Positions 5,629-12,391 of a stretch of 13,057 nt of DNA are shown piece after piece; position 1 is the first letter of the stretch, and the number at the start of each line of letters is the position of its first letter. The position numbers and the translations under genes were made by a program. The notes beneath the pieces are model-generated. The model saw only the letters and a program-made list of their open reading frames with translations, was not told the DNA's origin and did no database searches. Source of the stretch: Clostridia bacterium (GTDB lineage: Bacteria > Bacillota > Clostridia > Oscillospirales > CAG-272); contig JAFTNI010000054.1 in assembly GCA_017451975.1 (NCBI GenBank), forward strand, positions 1-13,057, in the 5' to 3' direction.

Positions 5629-6740
5629 TTTTCCACCGCCTTTTTTGCTTCTGCCATAAGCTCGCGCTCGCTTTCAATATCGCCGCTGTAGGGGTAGCTT
5701 TCCGCCGCTTTTTCAAAATCCGTGCGGTATTTACCTGCGTCTATAGCATTCTTTTCGCAAAGCAAAGCATATGCATAGCGCGTTCTTATTATGCTCGGGT
5801 TTTTTGCCATAGCCGCAATAAATTTATTCTGCGCCTTTGTGAAGCGGCTTTTTGCGCGCTCCGTTTCGCCCGCCAGCATCTCGCAGAAGGCTAGGTCGCA
5901 AATAAGCATATTTTTATAGATAGGCATAACTGTTTCGTCTGCAATAAGCTTTTCGCAAAGCTCGCGCGCTTCGGCAAAGCGGTGCTCGTCCAAAAGCCTG
6001 TTGCATTTGAAAACGGTTATGGTGTTGTTTATGGGGTTGCGCGTGTCTGCCCCATCGCCAAGCTCAAAAAGCTCTGTGGGCATATTGCAAAGGCGCTCGC
6101 CCTGCGCCATGCGCGCGTTTACGGAAAGCTGCTTTGCAAAGGAGCGCATGGCGTGGATATCCTTGCCGAGCGCAACGGCGTTAGAGCCGTCGTTGTTCAC
6201 AACCCCGTTCATCGGCACACCGTTTGTAAATGCGCAGAAAAGACCGATTACCACGCTGCCCAAAAGAAGCACGGAAAGAGTGGGCGCCTTCGGCAAAACG
6301 AAATAAAGCGCAAGGCTCAGCGCCGCAAGCAAAAGGTTAAATATAACGCCGCCGAGGTTATAGAGCTTAAAGGGGATTTTCCCTTCCTTTTCCTCGGGCG
6401 GGGAAAGCAGGCACTGCCCCGCCGTGCCCATAAGCGAAAAGCGCGAAAAGCGAATTTTGCCGTTTTCCTTCGTCATAATAACGCTGCCTATGCGGAAGGA
6501 ATTGAATTTATAGCCGGTAAGCAAGCCGAAAACAAGGTGGCCGCTTTCGTGCACTATTATGTGGATAAAATACACAGCGTAAAGCAAAAGAACGTAAAGC
6601 GCGAGCATAAAGAAGTATTCCCCCGCGCCGCGCTCTTCGCCAAGCGCATCTATCACGATTGTGGCAATGCCCGCGCCGAACGCCGCACCTATTGCCAGCA
6701 TAAAAACAATAGCAAATGTCTTTTTTATATTATCCTTCAT
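5625..6740 (-). CDS. M50-like membrane zinc metallopeptidase with C-terminal helical (TPR-like) region
   Basis: A 371-residue integral membrane protein. Hydrophobic segments lie at about 9-31, 43-63, 125-149 and 154-173. The second ends in HESGH (64-68), an HExxH zinc motif embedded in or next to the membrane. GGVIFN (130-135) and NNDG (182-185) match the second conserved region and the distal Asp ligand of site-2-type M50 proteases. The remaining 190 residues are soluble, rich in Ala, Glu, Arg and Lys, and look like paired helices of TPR type. It may cleave a membrane protein or serve as a membrane scaffold; the substrate is unknown. ATG 6740 is preferred because GGAGGTGG sits 6 nt upstream. 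A start at 6800 would overlap the rhamnosidase gene by 71 nt and lacks a site. It overlaps the upstream gene by 11 nt and DUF951 by 4 nt. Confidence 0.85.
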   Translation of the reverse strand: MKDNIKKTFAIVFMLAIGAAFGAGIATIVIDALGEERGAGEYFFMLALYVLLLYAVYFIHIIVHESGHLVFGLLTGYKFNSFRIGSVIMTKENGKIRFSRFSLMGTAGQCLLSPPEEKEGKIPFKLYNLGGVIFNLLLAALSLALYFVLPKAPTLSVLLLGSVVIGLFCAFTNGVPMNGVVNNDGSNAVALGKDIHAMRSFAKQLSVNARMAQGERLCNMPTELFELGDGADTRNPINNTITVFKCNRLLDEHRFAEARELCEKLIADETVMPIYKNMLICDLAFCEMLAGETERAKSRFTKAQNKFIAAMAKNPSIIRTRYAYALLCEKNAIDAGKYRTDFEKAAESYPYSGDIESERELMAEAKKAVEK

Positions 6741-8985
6741 TGTTTTCCACCTCCGCGCACACGGAATATTCGCGTGCATATACGTTTTCACATTCGCCAA
6801 AGGGAAGCTTTACGCAAAGCGCCATTTCGCGTGAAGCGCGCACGAAAATGCTCATTTTTCCGCAGTTTCGCTCAACCTTTATGTCTACGTAGCCGTCGGG
6901 AACGGGCACTCTGCCCTCGGCGCAAAAGCCCTCGGGCACGCGCACGGGTGAAATTCTGACCTTCGCAAACCCATCCTCTGCGGGGTAAACGCCGAGCACC
7001 GCCGCCGAAATTTCATACATCGGCGTGCTGCTCCAGCCGTGACATTCACTTCTGGGGTTATCGGGGTTTTCACACCACGTTGTGCAGTGCAGGTCTATCA
7101 TTTTCTTCCAGTCCGCGAAAACCGCGGGTGCATATTTTTCGTAAAGCCCCGTTTTTTCAAGCGCTCGGAAGGTAAAATAGTTCATGGAAAACGTGGTAAG
7201 GCTCACGTCATCATAGGCAAACGTGCGCTCTATAAGCGCGCGCGCCGCCTCGCCCTCGCAGGCGCCGCAAAGAACCGCCCATATCGTAGTATGGCGGCTG
7301 AAGCTTTTTCTGCCGGGCACATCCTCATACATTCCCTTTTCTTCGTCGTAGCAGTGCGCGTTTATCGCGGAAACAAGCGCGGCTTTTCTGGCGCGGTATT
7401 CGCCCGCAAGCCCGCGTCTTCCGCATTTTTCGGCAACGTCTGCCGCGTCTGCAAGCGCGTATGCGTAAATCATGCTGTAAACCGTAAGGGTTGTATATCC
7501 CTCGTCTATGGTGCCGTTACGGCTCCATTCCGGCACCCAGTCTATAAAGTTCCAATAGTGCGTTTCACCCACGAGCCCGCGCCCGTCTATAAACGAATTG
7601 AAGCATTCCATCGCCTTATCTATTGCACCCGTGTATTTTTTTGCAAAAGCCACGTCACCCGTGTAGCGCAGATATTCGCGCACCGCCATAACCCAGAACA
7701 TTGAAAAAGAAGGTATAAGCTGCTCTGAAACAAACGGCGCCTTGGCGGGCACAAGCCCTTCCGCGTTCTGCGCGCGCGCAAGGTCCTCTATAAACTTTTT
7801 CGGCATAGCGGTATCGTTTGAAAGGCGGAGCGCGAAAAGCGATTCAAGAAGCCCGTCCATCGTGTACTGCCCTTGCTCGTAATACGGGCAATCTACAAAC
7901 GTTTCGTGCGTACAGCATTCCACTGTGTTTTTGCTGATTTTCCACATATCGTCGAGGTATTTTTCGTTTGAGGAAAAGCTTCCCTTGCCCTCGCCGCTTG
8001 CAAAAGCGGTAAAGGGGTACGCATAGCGCGCAGCAAAAACCTCCGCGCCGTGTAGGTCGCCCGCGCATTCCACCTGAATATAGCGGAAGGAGCGGAACCA
8101 GAAGAATGTGTGCTCCTGCCATTCTCCCGTGCCCACGAGCATATCGTACTGCGTGCCGTCGGTAAACCCGTTTTCGTCGTCGCGCATGCCCTTAACGGTG
8201 CGTTTTTGCATTTCGCCCTCACCGTTTTCGTGATATTCGCGGCGCGTGCGGCACTCTGCGTAGTTTACCCATACCTGCGCGCCCTTCGGCGCCTTGAAGC
8301 GCACGCGCACGTACGCCGTGGTATATTCTTCCGCATCAAATTCCGCGTAGTTTTTGCCCTTGCGCGAAATTTTCAGGGGCTTTTCCGCCTCTGCCGAGAA
8401 AAGCGGAATGGGGCGCGGCAAAAGCGGGTACTTCTGTAAATCGCCCCACATAGTAACGCACTTTGTTTCCAGGCAAGGGCGGTAGAGCTCCTCTGTTTCA
8501 AGCTCCTGCTCGCCGCCTTCGGCAAGCACCGTTTCGTTTGGCGGCATAGTGACGTGCATATCCTTGCAAACGTGCGTTTTTACGCCCAGCTCCTTCGCGC
8601 ACTTCCAGGTTTTATCGCTCACAAGCTCGGCTTCTTCCCCGTTTTCATATTTAAGCGATGCCTTGAACCACACGGCAGGGCGCTCGCCTCGGTATTCTGA
8701 AAGGAACATATTTCCCACAATATGCTGAACGTACAAGCGCACGGTGTTTTCACCCTCGCAAAGAAATTGCGCGGCGCTCGCGCTTTCATAGTAATGCGCG
8801 TCGCGGCTTCCCTGGCACGGGCCCTCGCAAACAAAATTTCCGTTTATATAAAGCTTGTAGCGCGTGTCGGCGCTCACATTTATTTCAAAAGAGCTTACCT
8901 TACCTGCAAGCTCAAAGGTCTTTATAAAATTATAAAAAGCGGTTTCCGCGGGCTTTTCCGCGGTTGCTACCCAATATCCGTTCAT
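6730..8985 (-). CDS. GH78 alpha-L-rhamnosidase-type glycoside hydrolase
   Basis: A 751-residue protein. An N-terminal beta-sandwich (about 30-330, including YKLYINGNFVCEGP near 43-56, typical of rhamnosidase N-domains) precedes an (alpha/alpha)6 barrel (about 340-665) and a short C-terminal beta domain. Asp365, Glu370 and Asp377 (DCPYYEQGQYTMD) keep the spacing of the catalytic-site residues Asp567, Glu572 and Asp579 of Bacillus sp. GL1 RhaB. Glu639 in TTWCE fits the further conserved Glu. The usual Arg after DCPx is Tyr here, so the sugar specificity may differ from true L-rhamnosidase. No signal peptide is seen, so it is probably cytoplasmic and acts on imported oligosaccharides or glycosides. 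GAGG lies 6 nt before the ATG. It is the first gene of a three-gene overlapping unit. Confidence 0.88.
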   Translation of the reverse strand: MNGYWVATAEKPAETAFYNFIKTFELAGKVSSFEINVSADTRYKLYINGNFVCEGPCQGSRDAHYYESASAAQFLCEGENTVRLYVQHIVGNMFLSEYRGERPAVWFKASLKYENGEEAELVSDKTWKCAKELGVKTHVCKDMHVTMPPNETVLAEGGEQELETEELYRPCLETKCVTMWGDLQKYPLLPRPIPLFSAEAEKPLKISRKGKNYAEFDAEEYTTAYVRVRFKAPKGAQVWVNYAECRTRREYHENGEGEMQKRTVKGMRDDENGFTDGTQYDMLVGTGEWQEHTFFWFRSFRYIQVECAGDLHGAEVFAARYAYPFTAFASGEGKGSFSSNEKYLDDMWKISKNTVECCTHETFVDCPYYEQGQYTMDGLLESLFALRLSNDTAMPKKFIEDLARAQNAEGLVPAKAPFVSEQLIPSFSMFWVMAVREYLRYTGDVAFAKKYTGAIDKAMECFNSFIDGRGLVGETHYWNFIDWVPEWSRNGTIDEGYTTLTVYSMIYAYALADAADVAEKCGRRGLAGEYRARKAALVSAINAHCYDEEKGMYEDVPGRKSFSRHTTIWAVLCGACEGEAARALIERTFAYDDVSLTTFSMNYFTFRALEKTGLYEKYAPAVFADWKKMIDLHCTTWCENPDNPRSECHGWSSTPMYEISAAVLGVYPAEDGFAKVRISPVRVPEGFCAEGRVPVPDGYVDIKVERNCGKMSIFVRASREMALCVKLPFGECENVYAREYSVCAEVENNEG
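6747..6754 (-). promoter_or_regulatory. Ribosome binding site of the M50-like gene inside the rhamnosidase gene
   Basis: GGAGGTGG on the minus strand, 6 nt before ATG 6740 and within the last codons of the upstream gene. It fixes the start and supports coupling. Confidence 0.85.
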
Positions 8986-9012
8986 AGTATACCTCGAAGG
9001 AGTTTTTCTTTT

Positions 9013-9041
9013 ATAATACCATAATACAGCGCATTTTGCAA
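9013..9041 (-). promoter_or_regulatory. Promoter of the rhamnosidase-M50-DUF951 operon
   Basis: Minus-strand TTGCAA (9041-9036), 17-nt spacer and TATTAT (9018-9013). The predicted start is about 9006, some 20 nt before ATG 8985. The -35 is imperfect (4/6), as expected of a promoter that may need an activator. Confidence 0.55.
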
Positions 9042-9097
9042 GGGAAATACTTTATCGGATTTATATTAAAATTTTTAATTCGTATTACCTCACGAAG

Positions 9098-9150
9098 GTA
9101 CACCTCATCCGTCGCTCCGCGACACCTTCCCCTATCCGGAGGGTAAGGCT
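9098..9150. repeat. Palindromic intergenic repeat (REP/MITE-like)
   Basis: Contains two adjacent hairpins: GTCGC/GCGAC (9111-9123, loop TCC) and CCTTCCCCT with AGGGTAAGG (9125-9133 with 9140-9148, one mismatch). The words CACCTCATCCGTCG and CACCTTCCCC match a family of short palindromic repeats that I recall as widespread in Clostridia genomes. It lies in the divergent gap between the rhamnosidase and ZIP promoters. No gene lies within it, and short open frames across it are not supported. Confidence 0.65.
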
Positions 9151-9192
9151 GAGTATATGTATTTTGCAAGAAAAATTACCTTATTCGCAGTA

Positions 9193-9221
9193 TTTACAAA
9201 GGCATTTTCTTATGTTATCAT
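9193..9221 (+). promoter_or_regulatory. Promoter of the ZIP transporter gene
   Basis: TTTACA (9193-9198), a 17-nt spacer and TATCAT (9216-9221), both 5/6 matches. The predicted start is near 9228, leaving a leader of about 29 nt with an AAGGAGG site. No clear metal-regulator operator was recognised. Confidence 0.65.
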
Positions 9222-9244
9222 AAAACCAGATAATATCTACTTCA

Positions 9245-9251
9245 AAGGAGG
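9245..9251 (+). promoter_or_regulatory. Strong ribosome binding site of the ZIP gene
   Basis: AAGGAGG is a near-perfect match to the 16S rRNA tail, 5 nt before ATG 9257. It fixes the start. Confidence 0.85.
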
Positions 9252-9256
9252 ATTTT

Positions 9257-10021
9257 ATGGAACTCGTATTACTTACCGCGCTGGGCGTTGGCGGTGCCAC
9301 AGTCATCGGTTCGCTTATCGGTTTTATTTTCAAAAAAACTTCACATAAATTTTCAGATATCGTGCTTTCCTTTGCGGCGGGAGTTATGCTTGCGGCGGCG
9401 GTGCTCGGGCTTATTCTCCCCTCGCTAGAATACGGCAGCGAATACGGTGTTGGCTTCGGCATTTTAATCACCGTTGGCGGCATTTTCGCGGGTGCGCTCT
9501 GCTTGAACCTCATAGATAAGCTCGTACCGCACCTGCATAAGCTCGTCGGCCCCGATATTGAGGAGCACCACAATGCAAACCTTTCGAAGGTATTGCTTTT
9601 CGTAACGGCTATTGCAATACATAACCTGCCCGAGGGTATTGCCGCGGGCGTTGGATTTGGCTCGGGCAACACATCGCAGGCGCTTATGATAGCAGGCGGC
9701 ATCGCTCTCCAGAATATCCCCGAGGGCATGGTCATCATAGGACCTATGCTCGCGGCGGGCGTTACACCGCGCAAAACGTTCGTTTGCGCTATGATAACTG
9801 GGCTTGTAGAGGTCGTGGGCACGCTCATCGGATATTTCGCTGTAAGTATTGCATCCGCAATTCTTCCATTTGCTCTCGCTTTTGCAGGCGGCACGATGCT
9901 CTACGTTATAAGTGACGAAATGATACCCGAAACTCACGCGCACGGAAGCGAGCGCGGCGCGACATACGCGCTTCTCGTCGGCTTCTGCGTGATGCTTGTG
10001 TCGGACGTTCTTCTTGGATGA
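9257..10021 (+). CDS. ZIP family divalent metal transporter (GufA-like)
   Basis: A 254-residue inner-membrane protein with about eight hydrophobic helices. The ZIP signature is present twice: His122-Asn-Leu-Pro-Glu126-Gly in helix 4 and Gln152-Asn-Ile-Pro-Glu156-Gly in helix 5. Glu185 in helix 6 (TGLVEVVG) fits the second metal site. The pattern HNxPEG plus QNxPEG is that of the GufA-like branch to which Bordetella BbZIP belongs. A His-bearing loop (HLH 92-94, HH 104-105) lies between helices 3 and 4, and another His pair is in THAHG near the end. It probably moves Zn2+ or another divalent metal into the cytoplasm. AAGGAGG lies 5 nt before the ATG. It is the only complete protein gene on the plus strand and stands alone between two repeats. 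Confidence 0.95.
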   Translation: MELVLLTALGVGGATVIGSLIGFIFKKTSHKFSDIVLSFAAGVMLAAAVLGLILPSLEYGSEYGVGFGILITVGGIFAGALCLNLIDKLVPHLHKLVGPDIEEHHNANLSKVLLFVTAIAIHNLPEGIAAGVGFGSGNTSQALMIAGGIALQNIPEGMVIIGPMLAAGVTPRKTFVCAMITGLVEVVGTLIGYFAVSIASAILPFALAFAGGTMLYVISDEMIPETHAHGSERGATYALLVGFCVMLVSDVLLG

Positions 10022-10057
10022 AAATACGGGGCGCGAGCAAAATTTGAATTTTTACCG

Positions 10058-10094
10058 CCGCGAGCTCCTTCGCTTCGCTCAAGGATGACCGCGG
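10058..10094. repeat. Palindromic intergenic repeat (second type)
   Basis: Nested inverted arms CCGCG (10058-10062) with CGCGG (10090-10094) and TCCTT (10066-10070) with AAGGA (10081-10085), around loop CGCTTCGCTC. The core resembles the common bacterial intergenic repeat containing GTCATCCTTGAGCGAAGCGA read on the minus strand. It lies 36 nt after the ZIP stop codon and differs from the repeat upstream of ZIP. Confidence 0.6.
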
Positions 10095-10116
10095 AAGGTG
10101 GTTTTTCGACATTTTA

Positions 10117-10142
10117 AAACGGCAGGAAAAATCCTGCCGTTT
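10117..10142 (-). terminator. Terminator between the convergent ZIP and hypothetical genes
   Basis: A perfect 11-bp stem AAACGGCAGGA/TCCTGCCGTTT (10117-10127 with 10132-10142), loop AAAA, two bases from the stop codon of the 10145-10597 gene. The minus-strand tail TTTTAAAAT is a moderate U tract. It may also stop plus-strand transcripts from ZIP. Confidence 0.8.
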
Positions 10143-10144
10143 CT

Positions 10145-10597
10145 CTATTCCAAAATCAACGTATACTTGCCGTTCACTCGCTCTATTCGTCCACTCGCGT
10201 CGTATTTGCCGCTGAAGCTTCGAACAGAAAAATCTGTATTCAGCAAATCGTTGTATGTTTTAAGCTCGCGCGAAAGCGTATCGAGCGTGAGGTTTGCAAT
10301 CAGAGCCGTTTTTATACTTGCTCCCATGCGAAGCTCGTCATCTTCATAAAACGAAATATACGCTTCGGTTTCGTTAATAATTTTGTCAATCTCTTTTATA
10401 ACGTCTTCCTTGCTGTCGATGCGCTCACGGTAAATCCATCGCACAGAATAATCCGACCATTCGCTTTCGGGGTGATAGTAAACCGTGATATTTTCTTTGC
10501 CGTAAGGGTTTACTATTTCAACACATTCGTTGAAATTTGGAATATTCAAAGGGTTGACTTCAAAATTTTTATAACGTTCCTTTATGAATTCAAGCAT
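10145..10597 (-). CDS. Hypothetical protein, 150 residues
   Basis: Not recognised. A soluble acidic-basic mixed protein without signal peptide, membrane helix or cysteine motif. The first half looks alpha/beta (FKERY-like helix, then ENITVYYHPE and VRWIYRERI strands). A helix-rich middle (KEDVIKEIDKIINETEAYI) follows, and the end resembles paired strands (SVRSFSGKYD and VNGKYTLILE). The preferred start, ATG 10597, has AAAAGGG 5 nt upstream. An in-frame ATG at 10624 has GGGAGG 9 nt upstream, but that site is buried in a very stable hairpin (10630-10664), so it is less likely. It is downstream of kdgK on the same strand and separated by terminator-like hairpins, so it is probably not part of the hexuronate operon. 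Its base composition is more AT-rich than its neighbours, perhaps indicating accessory origin. Confidence 0.75.
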   Translation of the reverse strand: MLEFIKERYKNFEVNPLNIPNFNECVEIVNPYGKENITVYYHPESEWSDYSVRWIYRERIDSKEDVIKEIDKIINETEAYISFYEDDELRMGASIKTALIANLTLDTLSRELKTYNDLLNTDFSVRSFSGKYDASGRIERVNGKYTLILE

Positions 10598-10602
10598 ATA
10601 GG

Positions 10603-10609
10603 CCCTTTT
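10603..10609 (-). promoter_or_regulatory. Ribosome binding site for the hypothetical gene
   Basis: AAAAGGG on the minus strand, 5 nt before ATG 10597. It supports this start over ATG 10624. Confidence 0.5.
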
Positions 10610-10629
10610 CTGAAATAATATCATTATTC

Positions 10630-10664
10630 AAAACCTCCCACCAAAATAGATGGTGGGAGGTTTT
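10630..10664 (-). terminator. Strong hairpin, terminator of the uxuA-eda-kdgK operon (bidirectional form)
   Basis: A 13-bp perfect stem AAAACCTCCCACC/GGTGGGAGGTTTT (10630-10642 with 10652-10664), 9-nt loop, followed by T runs on both strands (minus TTTTGAAT, plus TTTTTTC). Its 3' arm on the minus strand contains GGGAGG, a potential ribosome site for ATG 10624, which folding would hide. Confidence 0.75.
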
Positions 10665-10671
10665 TTCATTT

Positions 10672-10710
10672 GAGCAAAGTTTTTTGCTCCGCTTTTTTAC
10701 AAAAAAGCGG
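10672..10710 (-). terminator. Tandem hairpins directly after kdgK
   Basis: Two successive inverted repeats: CCGCTTTTTT/AAAAAAGCGG (10689-10698 with 10701-10710, 2-nt gap), ending one base from the kdgK stop codon, and GAGCAAA/TTTGCTC (10672-10678 with 10683-10689). The first has an unusually short loop, so its true closed form is smaller. Together with the hairpin at 10630-10664 they give the operon several possible 3' ends. Confidence 0.5.
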
Positions 10711-10711
10711 A

Positions 10712-11734
10712 TTATCTCTGTACGCGGCCGGAACCGTCGCCGCCTGCGAGCTTTTCAACCTCAGAAACAGTTACGCGGTTGTAGTCGCCCTCTACAGAGT
10801 GCTTGAGTGCGGAAGCCGCAACTGCGAATTCGATAGCGCCCTGTGTATCCTTGCCGTTGAGAAGAGCATAGATAAGGCCGCCGCCGAAGGAGTCGCCGCC
10901 GCCTACACGGTCAACGATGTGGAGGTGGTAGGATTTGGAGAAGCAGTAGTTCTCGCCATCGTAGAGCATACCTGCCCAATCGTTATCGCTCGCGGAAATA
11001 GACGTGCGGAGCGTGATGGCAACCTTTTCAAAGCCGAACGTATCTGCAAGCTTTTTAGCAACGGATTTGTAGCCCTCGTGGTTGAGCTTGCCGCCGTAAA
11101 TATCTGTGTTCTCTGCTTCAATGCCGAAAACGTCTTTTGCGTCTTCTTCGTTTGCGATGCAAACGTCAACGTACTGGCAAAGGTCTGTCATAGCAGCGCG
11201 TGCTTCAGCGCGTGTCCAAAGCTTGCCGCGGTAGTTAAGGTCGCAGGATATCTTAACGCCTCTTGCCTTAGCCGCTTTGCAAGCATCACGGCAGATCTCT
11301 ACAACGTTTGCGCCGAGCGCGGGAGTAATGCCCGTGAAGTGGAACCAATCTGCGCCTTCGAAAATGCTATCCCAATCGAAATCTTCTCTGCTTGCTTCCT
11401 GAATAGCAGAGTGAGCACGGTCGTAAATGCAAACGGAGCCGCGCTGAGAAGCGCCCTTTTCAAGGAAGTAGATACCTACTCTGTCGCCGCCGCGAACGAT
11501 TTTCGTAGTGTCTACGCCGAAGTAACGGAGGCTGTCTACAGCCGCCTGACCTATTGCGTGCTTGGGAAGCTTTGTAACGTAAACGCTTTCCATGCCGTAG
11601 TTTGCAAGGGAAACAGCAACGTTAGCTTCGCCGCCGCCGAAAGTCGCCTGCATCTGGTCGTTCTGGAAGAAACGGTAGTAACCGTTGGGTGTAAGGCGGA
11701 GCATAAGCTCGCCGAAAGTAACTATTTTAGCCAT
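10712..11734 (-). CDS. kdgK: 2-dehydro-3-deoxygluconate kinase (PfkB family)
   Basis: A 340-residue cytosolic sugar kinase that phosphorylates 2-keto-3-deoxygluconate to KDPG with ATP. The N-terminal PfkB signature is GGGEANVAVSLANYG (33-47). The C-terminal ATP/anion-hole motif is VGGGDSFGGG (277-286) with Asp281 as catalytic base. In many PfkB kinases this reads GAGD, so Gly replaces Ala. FGELMLRLTP at the start and PNG-RFFQ-like residues are typical of KdgK. Length is normal for the family. AAGGAGG lies 6 nt before the ATG. The gene overlaps eda by 8 nt, so translation is coupled. Its place between eda and the operon terminators, with uxuA upstream, makes KDG the clear substrate. Confidence 0.93.
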   Translation of the reverse strand: MAKIVTFGELMLRLTPNGYYRFFQNDQMQATFGGGEANVAVSLANYGMESVYVTKLPKHAIGQAAVDSLRYFGVDTTKIVRGGDRVGIYFLEKGASQRGSVCIYDRAHSAIQEASREDFDWDSIFEGADWFHFTGITPALGANVVEICRDACKAAKARGVKISCDLNYRGKLWTRAEARAAMTDLCQYVDVCIANEEDAKDVFGIEAENTDIYGGKLNHEGYKSVAKKLADTFGFEKVAITLRTSISASDNDWAGMLYDGENYCFSKSYHLHIVDRVGGGDSFGGGLIYALLNGKDTQGAIEFAVAASALKHSVEGDYNRVTVSEVEKLAGGDGSGRVQR

Positions 11735-12371
11735 TGCGGGCCTCCTTAACTATTTCTGCAGATTTTTTGCAAAGTTCTGTAATTTCGTCCCATTTGCCGC
11801 CTTCGATAAGGTCAGCTGTTACCATGTAAGAGCCGCCGCAAGCGCAAATAACGGGAGAGGAAAGGTATTCTTTGAGGTTTTTGAGGGAAATACCGCCTGT
11901 GGGCATAACCTTGAACATGGGGAACGGAGCGCTCATTGCTTTTATCTTAGCAAGACCGCCGGACTGTTCTGCGGGGAAGAATTTGAGAACCTCGAGGCCG
12001 AATTTAAGCGCCGCGTGGTAATCTGTAGGTGTTGTGCAGCCGGGGTAAATGGCAATGCCCTTTTCTGCGCAATATGCGCAGAGCTCGGGGTCGAAGCCGG
12101 GCGTTACGATAAATTCAGCGCCCGCTGCGATAGCTTTATCGATATGCTCTGTTGTAAGCACAGTGCCTGCGCCGACGAGAATTTCGGGGCAAGCCTCTTT
12201 CATAAGGCGGATAGCCGTGTCTGCGCCTGCTGCGCGGAAGGTTACCTCTGCAACGGGAATGCCGCCCGCGCAAAGAGCCTTTGCAAGGGGAGCCGCGTCG
12301 CGCTCGGGGTTTGTGAGCTTGATAACCGGCACAACGCCGATTTCGGAAATGCGTTTGTTAATGTTGTTCAT
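11727..12371 (-). CDS. eda: KDPG / 4-hydroxy-2-oxoglutarate aldolase
   Basis: A 214-residue class I aldolase that splits KDPG into pyruvate and glyceraldehyde-3-phosphate. The Schiff-base lysine is Lys130 in EVLKFFPAE, and the catalytic Glu is Glu42 in AEVTFR. VGAGTVLT (66-73), VTPGFDP (89-95) and PTGGIS (157-162, phosphate site) are all present, matching E. coli Eda in order and length. GGAG lies 9 nt before ATG 12371, which is 20 nt after the uxuA stop. The 3' end overlaps kdgK by 8 nt. It acts in the cytosol directly after KdgK in the hexuronate branch of the Entner-Doudoroff pathway. No oddities were seen. Confidence 0.96.
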   Translation of the reverse strand: MNNINKRISEIGVVPVIKLTNPERDAAPLAKALCAGGIPVAEVTFRAAGADTAIRLMKEACPEILVGAGTVLTTEHIDKAIAAGAEFIVTPGFDPELCAYCAEKGIAIYPGCTTPTDYHAALKFGLEVLKFFPAEQSGGLAKIKAMSAPFPMFKVMPTGGISLKNLKEYLSSPVICACGGSYMVTADLIEGGKWDEITELCKKSAEIVKEARNG

Positions 12372-12391
12372 CGTTCTATACTCCAGTTAAA

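Noticed and set aside
6740..6800. Upstream start for the M50-like gene at 6800
   Set aside because: It would overlap the rhamnosidase gene by 71 nt without a ribosome site and add a non-hydrophobic tail. The start at 6740 has GGAGGTGG at 6 nt.
9157..9348. Small plus-strand open frame between the repeat and the ZIP gene
   Set aside because: It overlaps the ZIP promoter and start in another frame, has no ribosome site, and its translation is not protein-like.
9098..10094. CRISPR array or transposon ends around the ZIP gene
   Set aside because: The two palindromes are different from each other and not tandem, and there is no transposase, spacer pattern or visible target-site duplication.
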